A DNA stretch of 64,000 nt from Actinophytocola sp036555685 (GTDB lineage: Bacteria > Actinomycetota > Actinomycetes > Mycobacteriales > Pseudonocardiaceae): the NCBI RefSeq assembly GCF_036555685.1, contig NZ_DATBKY010000111.1, forward strand, positions 1-64,000. Reading direction: 5' to 3'. Below are positions 7,362-14,475 of the stretch, piece after piece (position 1 is the first letter of the stretch; each line of letters begins with the position of its first letter). Under the pieces are notes generated by a model. It worked only from the letters and a program-made list of their open reading frames with translations, was not told where the DNA came from and made no database searches. Position numbers and translations under genes: made by a program.

Positions 7362-10256
7362 TCATCCAGTAGCCCCCTCCAGCGACTCCGGCACGCGCCA
7401 CCCGATCGCGATCCCCTCCGGTGTGGGCCGGGCGACGTCCGGCGCGAACGGCGACTCCTGCGCGGCGAGCCAGCTCAGCACGGCCTCGCTCCCCGCCTGT
7501 CCGTCCGATGTGGATACGACGATCGTGCGGTCGGGCAGCCCCGAGCCGCGCTCGTGCGGCGAGTTGCCGGTCCGGACGAGCCTGATGTCGTACTCGGCGC
7601 ACAGGCCGGCGAGCACGGCCATGGCACGCAGGTCGACCCGGCCCGCGACCAGCGCCGCACGCGCCTGCGAGGACGGCGTCAGGTGCTCGTTGCGCACGAG
7701 CTGCGCACCCGCCCGCACGCGTGGCGCGGGGTCGAGGTAGCTCTCGTCGAGCAGCGTCGTGACGAGCGTCAGCCCGCCGAAGCGGCCGAGCATGTGCCCG
7801 CCCGACGGCTTCCCGTGCAGGACGACCAGACCCTCGGCGGGCTCGTCGCCGGCCCGCCGCACCGCGGTCCGCGGATGCGTCCGCGCGAAGTCGCGGTGCA
7901 GGTCGGCCCACACGTCGGGGGGCACGGTCAGCGTGCTGCTCGCCTCCAGCTGGCGGCCGACCCACCGGGCGAGCGCGAGGTGGTCGGCGGGCGGCGCGGC
8001 CGGGGGCGCGATCAGCAGGCCGGCGACGGCCGCCGCGGCGGTGAGCGCGGCGGCCACCCCACCCGCGAGGGCCGGCGCGGGGGAGCGCACGGCCGCGTCG
8101 AGCAGCAGCGCCGCGATGACGGCCGCGGCGGCCACGAGCGCCGGCAGGAGCACGCCGGCCTGCGCGCCGACGCCCGCCGCGAGGCCGACGCCGGTCAGCG
8201 TGCCGACCGACAGCGGCCGGATGCGGGGTACGACGAGCCCGGCGCCCGCGGTGATCGTGACCGCGGCCAGCAGCGCGGGCCGCTGGATGCCGGTGAGCAC
8301 GCCGCCGGTCGGCGCGAGCATCAGGTCCGCCCGCCACAGCAGCGCCGCGATGCTGGCGGTCGCGAACAGCACGACCGCGGCGTGCCCGCGCCAGGTGGCG
8401 TCCGGCTCGTACCGCTCGACGTCGAGGAACCACAGCCACGTGGTGACGGCGACGCCGGCGGGGATGATCAGCAGCGGTGCGGTCGCGGCCGCGGCGAGCC
8501 CGGTGGCGAGCGTCAGCAGCGCGGCGACCGCGACGAGCAGCAGCCGGTCGCGGGCGAACGCCCGCGCGAGCAGGAGCGCCCCGACCGCGGCGAGGCCGAG
8601 CCACGCGGCGGCCACCAGTCCCGGACCGATCGGGCCGAGCACCGCGACCGACGGCCCGACGGCCGCGAGCACGGCGAGCGCGGCCGCGCTGACCAGCGGG
8701 TGCAGCCGCAGCAGGACCGTGAGCACGAGCAGCGCGGCGAGGAGTACCACGAGCGCGACCACGGACAGCTCGCGGGCGCTGGTGAGCACGCTGCCGTGGC
8801 GGCCGAACGGGTCGGTCAGCCACGCGTACGCGGCGAGCTGGCGGTCGGTGGCGGCGAGCGGACCGGGCACGCCGCCACCGAGGCCGGCGAAGCGCTCGTA
8901 GCCGGACCGGCTGAGCGTGACCTCCGCGGCCGAGGCGGGCAGTACCGGCAGTACGGCCACGACCCGGGCGACCAGCGCCACCGCGGCGGCCGTCCACAAC
9001 GCCCAGCCCAGCGGCACCGACCAGCGGACCGCCCGGCGCTCGCGGGCCGGTTCGTCGTCGGGTGCCGCGCGCGGTTCGGGCACGGTGGCGGCGGGCGCCT
9101 CGATCCGCCCGGCGGTCGTCGGGTGGCGGGCGAGCGTGGCCCGCAGCACGCCGACCGCGTCGACGATCCGCAGCAGCGGGAAGAGCGGGCCGGCGAGGAG
9201 GTAGCGCGGCTGGCGGGCGGCGACCGCGGCCGCGAGGGTCAGCAGGACGTCGGCCGCGACGAGGCCGCCGGCGAGCTCCACCGGCGTGCCGGCCGACCGC
9301 GCCGCGTCGAGCGGGGCCCAGTCCAGCGGCAGGGCGAGCAGCAGGACCGCGAGCGGCACGAGCGTCGTGACCAGGGCCGCGACGAAGAGCTCGAGCAGCT
9401 GCGCGGCGAGTGCCGGGCCGACCCGCCCGCGATGCGCGGTCTGCCAGAGCCCGGCGACCGCGCGGCGGGTGAGCCTGCGGTGGTCGCGCAGCCGCAGCGA
9501 GGTGGCGGTGACCGCGGGTGCGCCCGGGCACAGCGTCACCCGGCCGAGGCGGCGGCGGTAGACCTGCAGCGTCAGGTCGAGGTCCGGCTCGACGAGCCCC
9601 GGCGGGTCCAGCTCCAGCTCGGCCAGGACCGCGGTCCGGTAGATCCGGCCGACCGCGGGCAGCCCGCGCGCCACGGTCGCCGGCGGGCCCTTCGGTCCCC
9701 GGCCGAACGACTGGGTGAGCACGTACCGGCGGGCCCGGTACGCGGCGAGGATCCGGCGCGGCGGCAGCCAGTCCGGCGCGACCCGGGCGTCGACGGCCGC
9801 CACGCCGGGGTCGGCGAACAGCGGCAGCGCGCGCTCGAGATGCCCGGGCGCGAGCCGGATGCCGACGTCGAGGACGAGGACATAGGAGAACCGGTCGAGC
9901 AGGTGGAAGGCGTGCACGCCGGCCGCGACGGCGCCGGCCGTGGTGAGCGTGCCGAGCGTCTCGACGACCTCGGCGCCGAGCCGGTGCGCGAGCCCGGCGG
10001 TGCCGTCGGTCGAGCCGTTGGACACCAGGTGCACGTTCTCCGCCGGCACGACCGCACGCGCCGTGGCGAGCGCGTCGAGGATCCGGTCCTCCTCGTCGTG
10101 CGCGACGACCAGGATCGCGACGCCCGCGGTCGCGGGATCGACGGGGCGTGCGGGGGCGGGGCGGCGCCGGCGGCGGGCCAGCCAGACCATGCCGTGGACG
10201 AGGAGGCTGGGCCCGATGACGATGAGCGCGACGAGGCCGGCGACCATCATGCGCAT
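7362..10256 (-). CDS. Large membrane GT2 glycosyltransferase
   Basis: 964 aa. One N-terminal membrane helix is followed by a family 2 glycosyltransferase domain (about residues 45-270: VAILVVAHDEEDRILDAL for nucleotide binding, VLVLDVGIRLAPGHL in the DXD position, then a Q..R-type YRRRL region). About 12-14 membrane helices and a soluble C-terminal region of about 190 residues come next. It is first in an apparent operon with the DUF4397 protein and sortase, suggesting it makes or decorates a surface glycan or glycoprotein. It is far longer than MftF-type mycofactocin glycosyltransferases (about 470 aa) and does not look like one. The exact sugar and acceptor cannot be told. Confidence 0.75.
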   Translation of the reverse strand: MRMMVAGLVALIVIGPSLLVHGMVWLARRRRRPAPARPVDPATAGVAILVVAHDEEDRILDALATARAVVPAENVHLVSNGSTDGTAGLAHRLGAEVVETLGTLTTAGAVAAGVHAFHLLDRFSYVLVLDVGIRLAPGHLERALPLFADPGVAAVDARVAPDWLPPRRILAAYRARRYVLTQSFGRGPKGPPATVARGLPAVGRIYRTAVLAELELDPPGLVEPDLDLTLQVYRRRLGRVTLCPGAPAVTATSLRLRDHRRLTRRAVAGLWQTAHRGRVGPALAAQLLELFVAALVTTLVPLAVLLLALPLDWAPLDAARSAGTPVELAGGLVAADVLLTLAAAVAARQPRYLLAGPLFPLLRIVDAVGVLRATLARHPTTAGRIEAPAATVPEPRAAPDDEPARERRAVRWSVPLGWALWTAAAVALVARVVAVLPVLPASAAEVTLSRSGYERFAGLGGGVPGPLAATDRQLAAYAWLTDPFGRHGSVLTSARELSVVALVVLLAALLVLTVLLRLHPLVSAAALAVLAAVGPSVAVLGPIGPGLVAAAWLGLAAVGALLLARAFARDRLLLVAVAALLTLATGLAAAATAPLLIIPAGVAVTTWLWFLDVERYEPDATWRGHAAVVLFATASIAALLWRADLMLAPTGGVLTGIQRPALLAAVTITAGAGLVVPRIRPLSVGTLTGVGLAAGVGAQAGVLLPALVAAAAVIAALLLDAAVRSPAPALAGGVAAALTAAAAVAGLLIAPPAAPPADHLALARWVGRQLEASSTLTVPPDVWADLHRDFARTHPRTAVRRAGDEPAEGLVVLHGKPSGGHMLGRFGGLTLVTTLLDESYLDPAPRVRAGAQLVRNEHLTPSSQARAALVAGRVDLRAMAVLAGLCAEYDIRLVRTGNSPHERGSGLPDRTIVVSTSDGQAGSEAVLSWLAAQESPFAPDVARPTPEGIAIGWRVPESLEGATG

Positions 10257-10330
10257 ACCCGCGCGCCGTCGGCGAAGAGGCTCAGCTCACTCGCTCCCAC
10301 CTGCAGGACTGTGCCCGACGGCGGCGCAAA

Positions 10331-10356
10331 GGCCCTCATGCAAATGCATGAGGGCC
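10331..10356 (-). terminator. Perfect 11-bp hairpin downstream of the thioester-protein gene
   Basis: GGCCCTCATGC, loop AAAT, then GCATGAGGGCC form a perfect stem. It lies 74 nt beyond the stop of the minus-strand thioester-domain gene and 75 nt before the start of the glycosyltransferase gene. Position and stability fit a terminator separating these two transcription units. Confidence 0.65.
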
Positions 10357-10379
10357 GTTGCCTGAGCCTGGTAAGAAGG

Positions 10380-10413
10380 CGGTCGCCCTCACCCGTGAGG
10401 GCGAGGGCGACCG
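10380..10413 (-). terminator. Second hairpin with two alternative foldings
   Basis: An outer stem CGGTCGCCCTC/GAGGGCGACCG (11 bp, 12-nt loop) competes with an inner stem GCCCTCAC/GTGAGGGC (10385-10402). It is the first structure met after the thioester-protein stop (17 nt on), so it is probably the primary terminator. The mutually exclusive stems leave room for attenuation. Confidence 0.55.
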
Positions 10414-10429
10414 TCGATGAGGGGATTAC

Positions 10430-11596
10430 CTACCTGGTGTCAGCCCGACCCCGCGTGCGGCGCAGGTAGATCAGCGCGCCGAGGCCGCCGAGGATCAGGA
10501 CGCCGCCGATGACCGACGGGACCAGGATCGAGGCGCCGGTCTCGGCGAGGTTGCCGTCGACGTCCTCGTCGACCCCGTTGCTGCCCTGCGCGATGGGCGG
10601 CGAGCCCTGTGCCGCGTCCACTTCCTGCCACGTGGCTTCCGCCTTCGCCGTCAGCGTCGTCTTGTCCGACTGCGCGACGATCAGCGACTGGGTCGGCTTG
10701 CCCTCCAGGTAGTCCTGGCCGACGAACAGGCGACCGGTGTCGACGTTCGCCGCCGCGGTCAGGCGGAAGGCCGCCCCGCCGTCCTCCATCTCCGCCGGCA
10801 CGTCGAAGAACAGCTGCGAGTCGTTCTTGATCTGCGCGGCCTTGACCTGCTTGCCGTCGGCGTCGGTGATCCGCACGCCGGGGGGCAGGGCGGTGGAGAG
10901 CTTCGAGATCGTGCCGGTGGTCTTCACCGTGAACGGCCCGATGCGCTCGCCGGCCGTACCGGACTTCGACTTCGGGTCGATCTGCAGCGCCGCGGTCGGC
11001 TCGTCGCGCAGGCCGACGTTGTCCGGGCCGATCAGGAACTCGTACAGCGCCAGCACGTCGGCGCCGGAGCGTGCGTCACCGGGCACCGGGTCGGTCTGGT
11101 TCAGGTCGGTCCGGTCGCTGAAGTGCCAGATCGCGGCCTGCGTGCCGGCCACGGCCTCCTGGACGGACAGCGCGCCGTCGTTCAGCGCGGTGCCGCGGCT
11201 GGTGAGGACCTGCCCGAGCTCCGTGGTGTTCTTCTCCGGGAACCCGTTGTGCAGGATCCAGTTGATCATTTCCTTGTTCTCGTTGAACGGCGAGCGCTGG
11301 TCGGGGTAGTCGGACCAGTCCTTCTCGACGAGCGGCTGCGCGCGGTCGAGCCCGGTGTCGATCTCGACGCAGTACGTGCCGAGCTTCGTGCCGTCATCGA
11401 GGGTCAGCCCGATCAGCTGCGTCGAGAGGTCGTTCTTGAAGCCGTCGCCCACGTCGACGTTCAACCCCAGTGCGCCGCCGTCGACGGTGCCGGTGACCGG
11501 GTCGGCGGACGCCGGTATGGCCGCGGACATCATCAGCACCACCGCGGCGCCAGTGACTCCCGCACCCGCACGGGCTAACTTGAACCTGCTGGCCAT
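10430..11596 (-). CDS. Cell-wall-anchored thioester-domain (TED) surface protein, LAETG sorting signal
   Basis: 388 aa. A signal peptide (about residues 1-31, AIPASA) leads to a thioester domain. Cys76 (GTYCVEID) and Gln153 (GTQAAIWHFSD) are in the positions that form the internal Cys-Gln thioester in bacterial TED adhesins. An Ig-like middle section follows, and the C-terminus is LAETG (residues 350-354), a hydrophobic helix and RRTRGR, a complete sortase signal. The ATG at 11596 is chosen because it starts the signal peptide and has AAGGAG 6-11 nt upstream; the longer frame to 11767 has neither. Thioester proteins can bond covalently to surfaces. The sortase encoded 4 kb away is its natural partner. 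Confidence 0.88.
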   Translation of the reverse strand: MASRFKLARAGAGVTGAAVVLMMSAAIPASADPVTGTVDGGALGLNVDVGDGFKNDLSTQLIGLTLDDGTKLGTYCVEIDTGLDRAQPLVEKDWSDYPDQRSPFNENKEMINWILHNGFPEKNTTELGQVLTSRGTALNDGALSVQEAVAGTQAAIWHFSDRTDLNQTDPVPGDARSGADVLALYEFLIGPDNVGLRDEPTAALQIDPKSKSGTAGERIGPFTVKTTGTISKLSTALPPGVRITDADGKQVKAAQIKNDSQLFFDVPAEMEDGGAAFRLTAAANVDTGRLFVGQDYLEGKPTQSLIVAQSDKTTLTAKAEATWQEVDAAQGSPPIAQGSNGVDEDVDGNLAETGASILVPSVIGGVLILGGLGALIYLRRTRGRADTR

Positions 11597-11817
11597 GACT
11601 CTCCTTGTCAGTCCCACGAACAGCCCTCGTGAACGCGTCCCCACCGGTGCGGGCAACAGGGAGAGCCCGCGGAGCGGAGGCGCGCATGCCTGGGTGCCGC
11701 CGGAGCCGCCGAGGGCGGTGACACCGGTAGCACACCCGAATACGGAACCGGTTGGCCCAGCGTTCAAAAATTGCTGGTCGTCGGCGCAAGACCGTTACAA
11801 GTGCGAACGAACCCGGG

Positions 11818-12450
11818 TCAGCGCGACGAGAAACCGCTGTTGAGCATGCACAGCGACCGATCGAGCAGTTCGGACAGATCGCTGTCCTCGTGGTCGAGCC
11901 ACTGCTCGTAGGCCGACAGCGCGATACCCAGCGCGGCCCACGCGATCGCCTGCGGCTGCAGGTCGCCCTCGGGCAGCCCGAGCCGGTGTCCGGCGAACTC
12001 GGCCACCACCTGGCGCCAGGCGGCGAACCGCAGCGTCGAGTGGGCGAGCAGGGTGGGCACGCGCAGCAGCAGCGCCATCCGCTCGCGGTGGTAGCGGACC
12101 TCTGCCGGCGGCATGCGGTTGAACTCGATCGTCGCGATCCGCACCGCCTCCATCAGCGGCGTGCCGTCGGGGATCCGCGCGAAGTGCTTGCGCATGTCCT
12201 CGAGCCGCTCGTCGAAGTCGCCCCAGGGCAGGTCGTTCTTGGACGCGAAGTAGCGGAAGAACGTCCGCCTGCCGATGCCGGCCGCGGCCGCGATGTCGTC
12301 CACGGTGGTCGCATCGAACCCCTTGGCGGCGAAGAGCTCCAGGGCGAGGTGGGTCAGCTCGTCCCGGGTCGTCGCCGGCCGCCGGCCGGGCCGAGGCGCA
12401 CCGGGCGCGGCCGTCCCGGCCGTACCGTTGCGCGCACCGTCGTCCGGCAA
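11818..12450 (-). CDS. mftR: TetR-family regulator, MftR-like (mycofactocin system type)
   Basis: About 210 aa from the TTG at 12450, chosen because GGGAGGGG sits 6 nt before it; a GTG at 12516 is the alternative and would remove most of the promoter space. The N-terminal HTH (GFDATTVDDIAAAAGIGRRT then FFRYFASKND) and the following WGDF, FNRMP, RYHRERMALLLRVPTL and HSTLRFAAWRQVVAEF segments match my recollection of MftR regulators. MftR is known to respond to long-chain acyl-CoA. It is divergent from two mycofactocin-coupled SDR genes, with two related palindromes in the gap. No mycofactocin biosynthesis gene is visible, so this could be a paralogue for the SDR pair only. Confidence 0.7.
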   Translation of the reverse strand: MPDDGARNGTAGTAAPGAPRPGRRPATTRDELTHLALELFAAKGFDATTVDDIAAAAGIGRRTFFRYFASKNDLPWGDFDERLEDMRKHFARIPDGTPLMEAVRIATIEFNRMPPAEVRYHRERMALLLRVPTLLAHSTLRFAAWRQVVAEFAGHRLGLPEGDLQPQAIAWAALGIALSAYEQWLDHEDSDLSELLDRSLCMLNSGFSSR

Positions 12451-12475
12451 TTCGCCCCTCCCGAGGTCTTCCTTC

Positions 12476-12490
12476 TGGCACTGGGTGCCA
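12476..12490. promoter_or_regulatory. Palindrome TGGCAC-N3-GTGCCA, candidate TetR operator site 1
   Basis: A perfect 6-bp inverted repeat 26 nt upstream of the preferred TetR start. It resembles the second palindrome (12513-12523) around the core GCACT/AGTGC. The centres are 35 bp apart, about three and a third helical turns. Divergent spacing suggests autoregulation plus control of the SDR operon. Confidence 0.5.
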
Positions 12491-12512
12491 TTAGCGTGGG
12501 CAGCGCAAAGAT

Positions 12513-12523
12513 GCACTCAGTGC
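12513..12523. promoter_or_regulatory. Palindrome GCACT-C-AGTGC, candidate TetR operator site 2
   Basis: A perfect 5-bp inverted repeat with one central base, 45 nt before the SDR start. It shares the GCACT half with site 1. It would also be covered by a TetR dimer sitting over the SDR promoter. Confidence 0.45.
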
Positions 12524-12567
12524 CGAAACTCTACGTCACCGGTCGAGCACACGGGAGGAGGCACGCG

Positions 12568-13380
12568 ATGGGGCGTGTCGATGGCAAGGTCGCGTTCATC
12601 ACCGGGGCGGCGCGCGGGCAGGGCCGCAGCCACGCCGTCCGGCTCGCGCAGGAGGGCGCGGACATCATCGCGGTCGACATCTGCGGCCCGATCCCGAACC
12701 TGCAGTACCCGCACGCCATGCCGGAAGACCTGGCGCAGACGGTTAAGGAGGTCGAGGCGCTCGACCGCCGGATCGTCGCCGCCGAGGCCGACGTCCGCGA
12801 CCGCGACGCGCTCAAGGGAGTCCTCGACGACGCCGTGGCGCAGCTCGGCCATCTCGACGTCGTGGTGGCCAACGCGGGCATCTGCATAATGGCGCCCTGG
12901 GACGAGGTCACCCCGGAGGTCTGGCAGCAGACGATCGACATCAACCTCACCGGGGCGTGGCACACCGTGCAGCTTGCCGCGCCGCACCTCGTCGCCGCCG
13001 GCGGCGGGTCGATCGTGCTCACCAGCTCCGCCGCGGGCCTCAAGGGCCTGCCGTTCCTCTCCCCGTACGTCGCCGCCAAGCACGGCATGGTCGGGCTGAT
13101 GCGCGCGTTCGCGCACGAGCTCGCCGAGCACGACATCCGCGTCAACTCCGTGCACCCGACCGGTGTGGACACCCCGATGGGCGCGGGCGACGGCGGCGAG
13201 CTGCTCCAGCGGTGGATCGGCGAGCACCCGCGGCTCGGCGGGATGTTCGTCAACAGCCTGCCGGTCGAGGTGACCCAGCCCGCCGACATCAGCAACGCCG
13301 TGCTCTTCCTCGCCTCCGACGAGGCCCGCTACGTCACCGCGCTGACCATGACCGTCGACGCGGGCAACACCCAGTACTGA
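12568..13380 (+). CDS. Mycofactocin-coupled SDR family oxidoreductase, copy 1
   Basis: 270 aa. Rossmann motif TGAARGQGRSHAVRLAQEGA, then a long insertion after DICG (through PEDLAQTVKEVEALDRRI) before DVRD. This insertion distinguishes the mycofactocin-coupled SDRs from ordinary SDRs. NAG is present (VVANAGI), catalytic Ser in LTSSAAG, YxxxK as YVAAKHG. Members hold NAD(H) tightly and pass electrons to mycofactocin rather than exchange the nicotinamide. The start ATG has GGGAGGAG 7 nt upstream. The substrate is unknown; terpenoid or other secondary alcohols are typical of the family. It is divergent from the MftR-like gene. Confidence 0.85.
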   Translation: MGRVDGKVAFITGAARGQGRSHAVRLAQEGADIIAVDICGPIPNLQYPHAMPEDLAQTVKEVEALDRRIVAAEADVRDRDALKGVLDDAVAQLGHLDVVVANAGICIMAPWDEVTPEVWQQTIDINLTGAWHTVQLAAPHLVAAGGGSIVLTSSAAGLKGLPFLSPYVAAKHGMVGLMRAFAHELAEHDIRVNSVHPTGVDTPMGAGDGGELLQRWIGEHPRLGGMFVNSLPVEVTQPADISNAVLFLASDEARYVTALTMTVDAGNTQY

Positions 13381-13409
13381 CAGGACTTCAACACTGACAG
13401 GACTTCGAC
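13376..13409 (+). repeat. Tandem 17-bp direct repeat between the two SDR genes
   Basis: ACTGACAGGACTTCAAC is followed at once by ACTGACAGGACTTCGAC (16 of 17 identical). The first copy contains the TGA stop of SDR copy 1. Probably a trace of the duplication that produced the gene pair, or local slippage. Confidence 0.8.
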
Positions 13410-13424
13410 GAGGAGGACGAAGAC

Positions 13425-14240
13425 ATGGGAAAGCTGGACGGGAAGGTCGCGTTCATCACCGGTGCGGCCCGCGGCCAGGGGCGTAGCCACGCCATCCGCC
13501 TGGCCCAGGAGGGCGCGAACGTCATCGCCGTCGACATCTGCGGGCAGATCGCGAGCGTGAGCTACCCGATGGCGACTTCGGAGGACCTCGCCCAGACCGT
13601 CAAGGAGGTCGAGGCGCTCGACCGGCGCATCGTCGCCACCGAGGCCGACGTGCGCGACCGGGCCGCGCTGCAGGCCGCGTACGACGCCGGGGTCGCCGAG
13701 CTGGGCGTCGCCGACATCGTGCTCGCGAACGCCGGCATCGCGCCGATGTCCATGGAGGTCAAGCCGAACGAGTGGCAGGACGTCATCGACGTCAACCTCA
13801 CCGGCGTCTTCCACACGGTCGAGGTGGCCACGCCCTCGATGATCGAACGCGGGCAGGGTGGCGCGATCGTGCTGACCAGCTCCACCGCCGGCATCAACGG
13901 CATCGGCGGCGGCGCGCCGGGCGGGCTCGGCTACACCGCGGCCAAGCACGGCGTGGTCGGCTTGATGCGCTCGTACGCGAACCTCCTCGCGCAGCACCGG
14001 ATCCGCGTCAACACCGTGCACCCGACCGGCGTGAACACGCCCATGATCGTCAACGACGTGATGCAGGAGTTCCTCGCGGCCGACCCGCAGCTGTCCCAGG
14101 CGATGTCCAACGCGCTGCCGGTCGACATGGTCGAGCCGGTGGACATCTCCAACGCGATCCTCTGGCTGGTCTCCGACGACGCGCGCTACGTCACCGGCGT
14201 GACGCTGCCCGTCGACGCCGGCTTCACGAACAAGAAGTAG
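13425..14240 (+). CDS. Mycofactocin-coupled SDR family oxidoreductase, copy 2
   Basis: 271 aa, clearly paralogous to the gene before it: the same TGAARGQGRSHA motif, the same family-specific insertion (SEDLAQTVKEVEALDRRIVA), VLANAGI, LTSSTAG and YTAAKHG. It differs by a GIGGGAPGG insertion before the catalytic Tyr. AGGAGGA lies 7 nt before the ATG. Both genes are probably co-transcribed from the promoter facing the TetR gene. A tandem pair suggests either a heteromer or two related substrates. Confidence 0.85.
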   Translation: MGKLDGKVAFITGAARGQGRSHAIRLAQEGANVIAVDICGQIASVSYPMATSEDLAQTVKEVEALDRRIVATEADVRDRAALQAAYDAGVAELGVADIVLANAGIAPMSMEVKPNEWQDVIDVNLTGVFHTVEVATPSMIERGQGGAIVLTSSTAGINGIGGGAPGGLGYTAAKHGVVGLMRSYANLLAQHRIRVNTVHPTGVNTPMIVNDVMQEFLAADPQLSQAMSNALPVDMVEPVDISNAILWLVSDDARYVTGVTLPVDAGFTNKK

Positions 14241-14475
14241 GGAGGGGAAACGTGCCGTGAGCAGGCCACCTGACCAGAGATCGAGAGTTCCGGGAAGGCG
14301 GGTTGGTGGCAGGCACGCTGGCCGAGGTCCGCGACGTCGGAGGCATCTGGTCGGCCGGCGGCACGAGCTCGACCTCGTGCTGTGGCGCTCGCACGTGAGC
14401 TCGCGGCGGCGGGTCGTGGGCGCGTGTTCCGGATCCGCGCGCACCGGGACGTGGCGCCCGCGCTGAGCGAGCTGG

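Noticed and set aside
7362..10256. Glycosyltransferase as MftF of mycofactocin synthesis
   Set aside because: 964 aa with many membrane helices, about twice the size of MftF, and linked to sortase genes instead.
6249..10469. A 1406-codon open frame on the plus strand opposite the glycosyltransferase
   Set aside because: Its product is Arg/Gly/Pro/Gln-rich low complexity with no domain; it mirrors the GC-rich third positions of the real minus-strand gene. Many similar long antisense frames were dropped for the same reason.
11597..14475. A mycofactocin precursor gene (mftA) near the MftR-like gene
   Set aside because: No short ORF ending in a GVY-type tail was found in the gaps around the regulator and SDR genes.
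14241..14475. Possible decayed gene between the SDR pair and the GH2 gene
   Set aside because: One frame reads like coding sequence near its end (ALARELAAAG...ALSELV) and stops inside the GH2 end, but it has no start and no recognisable family; too weak to call.
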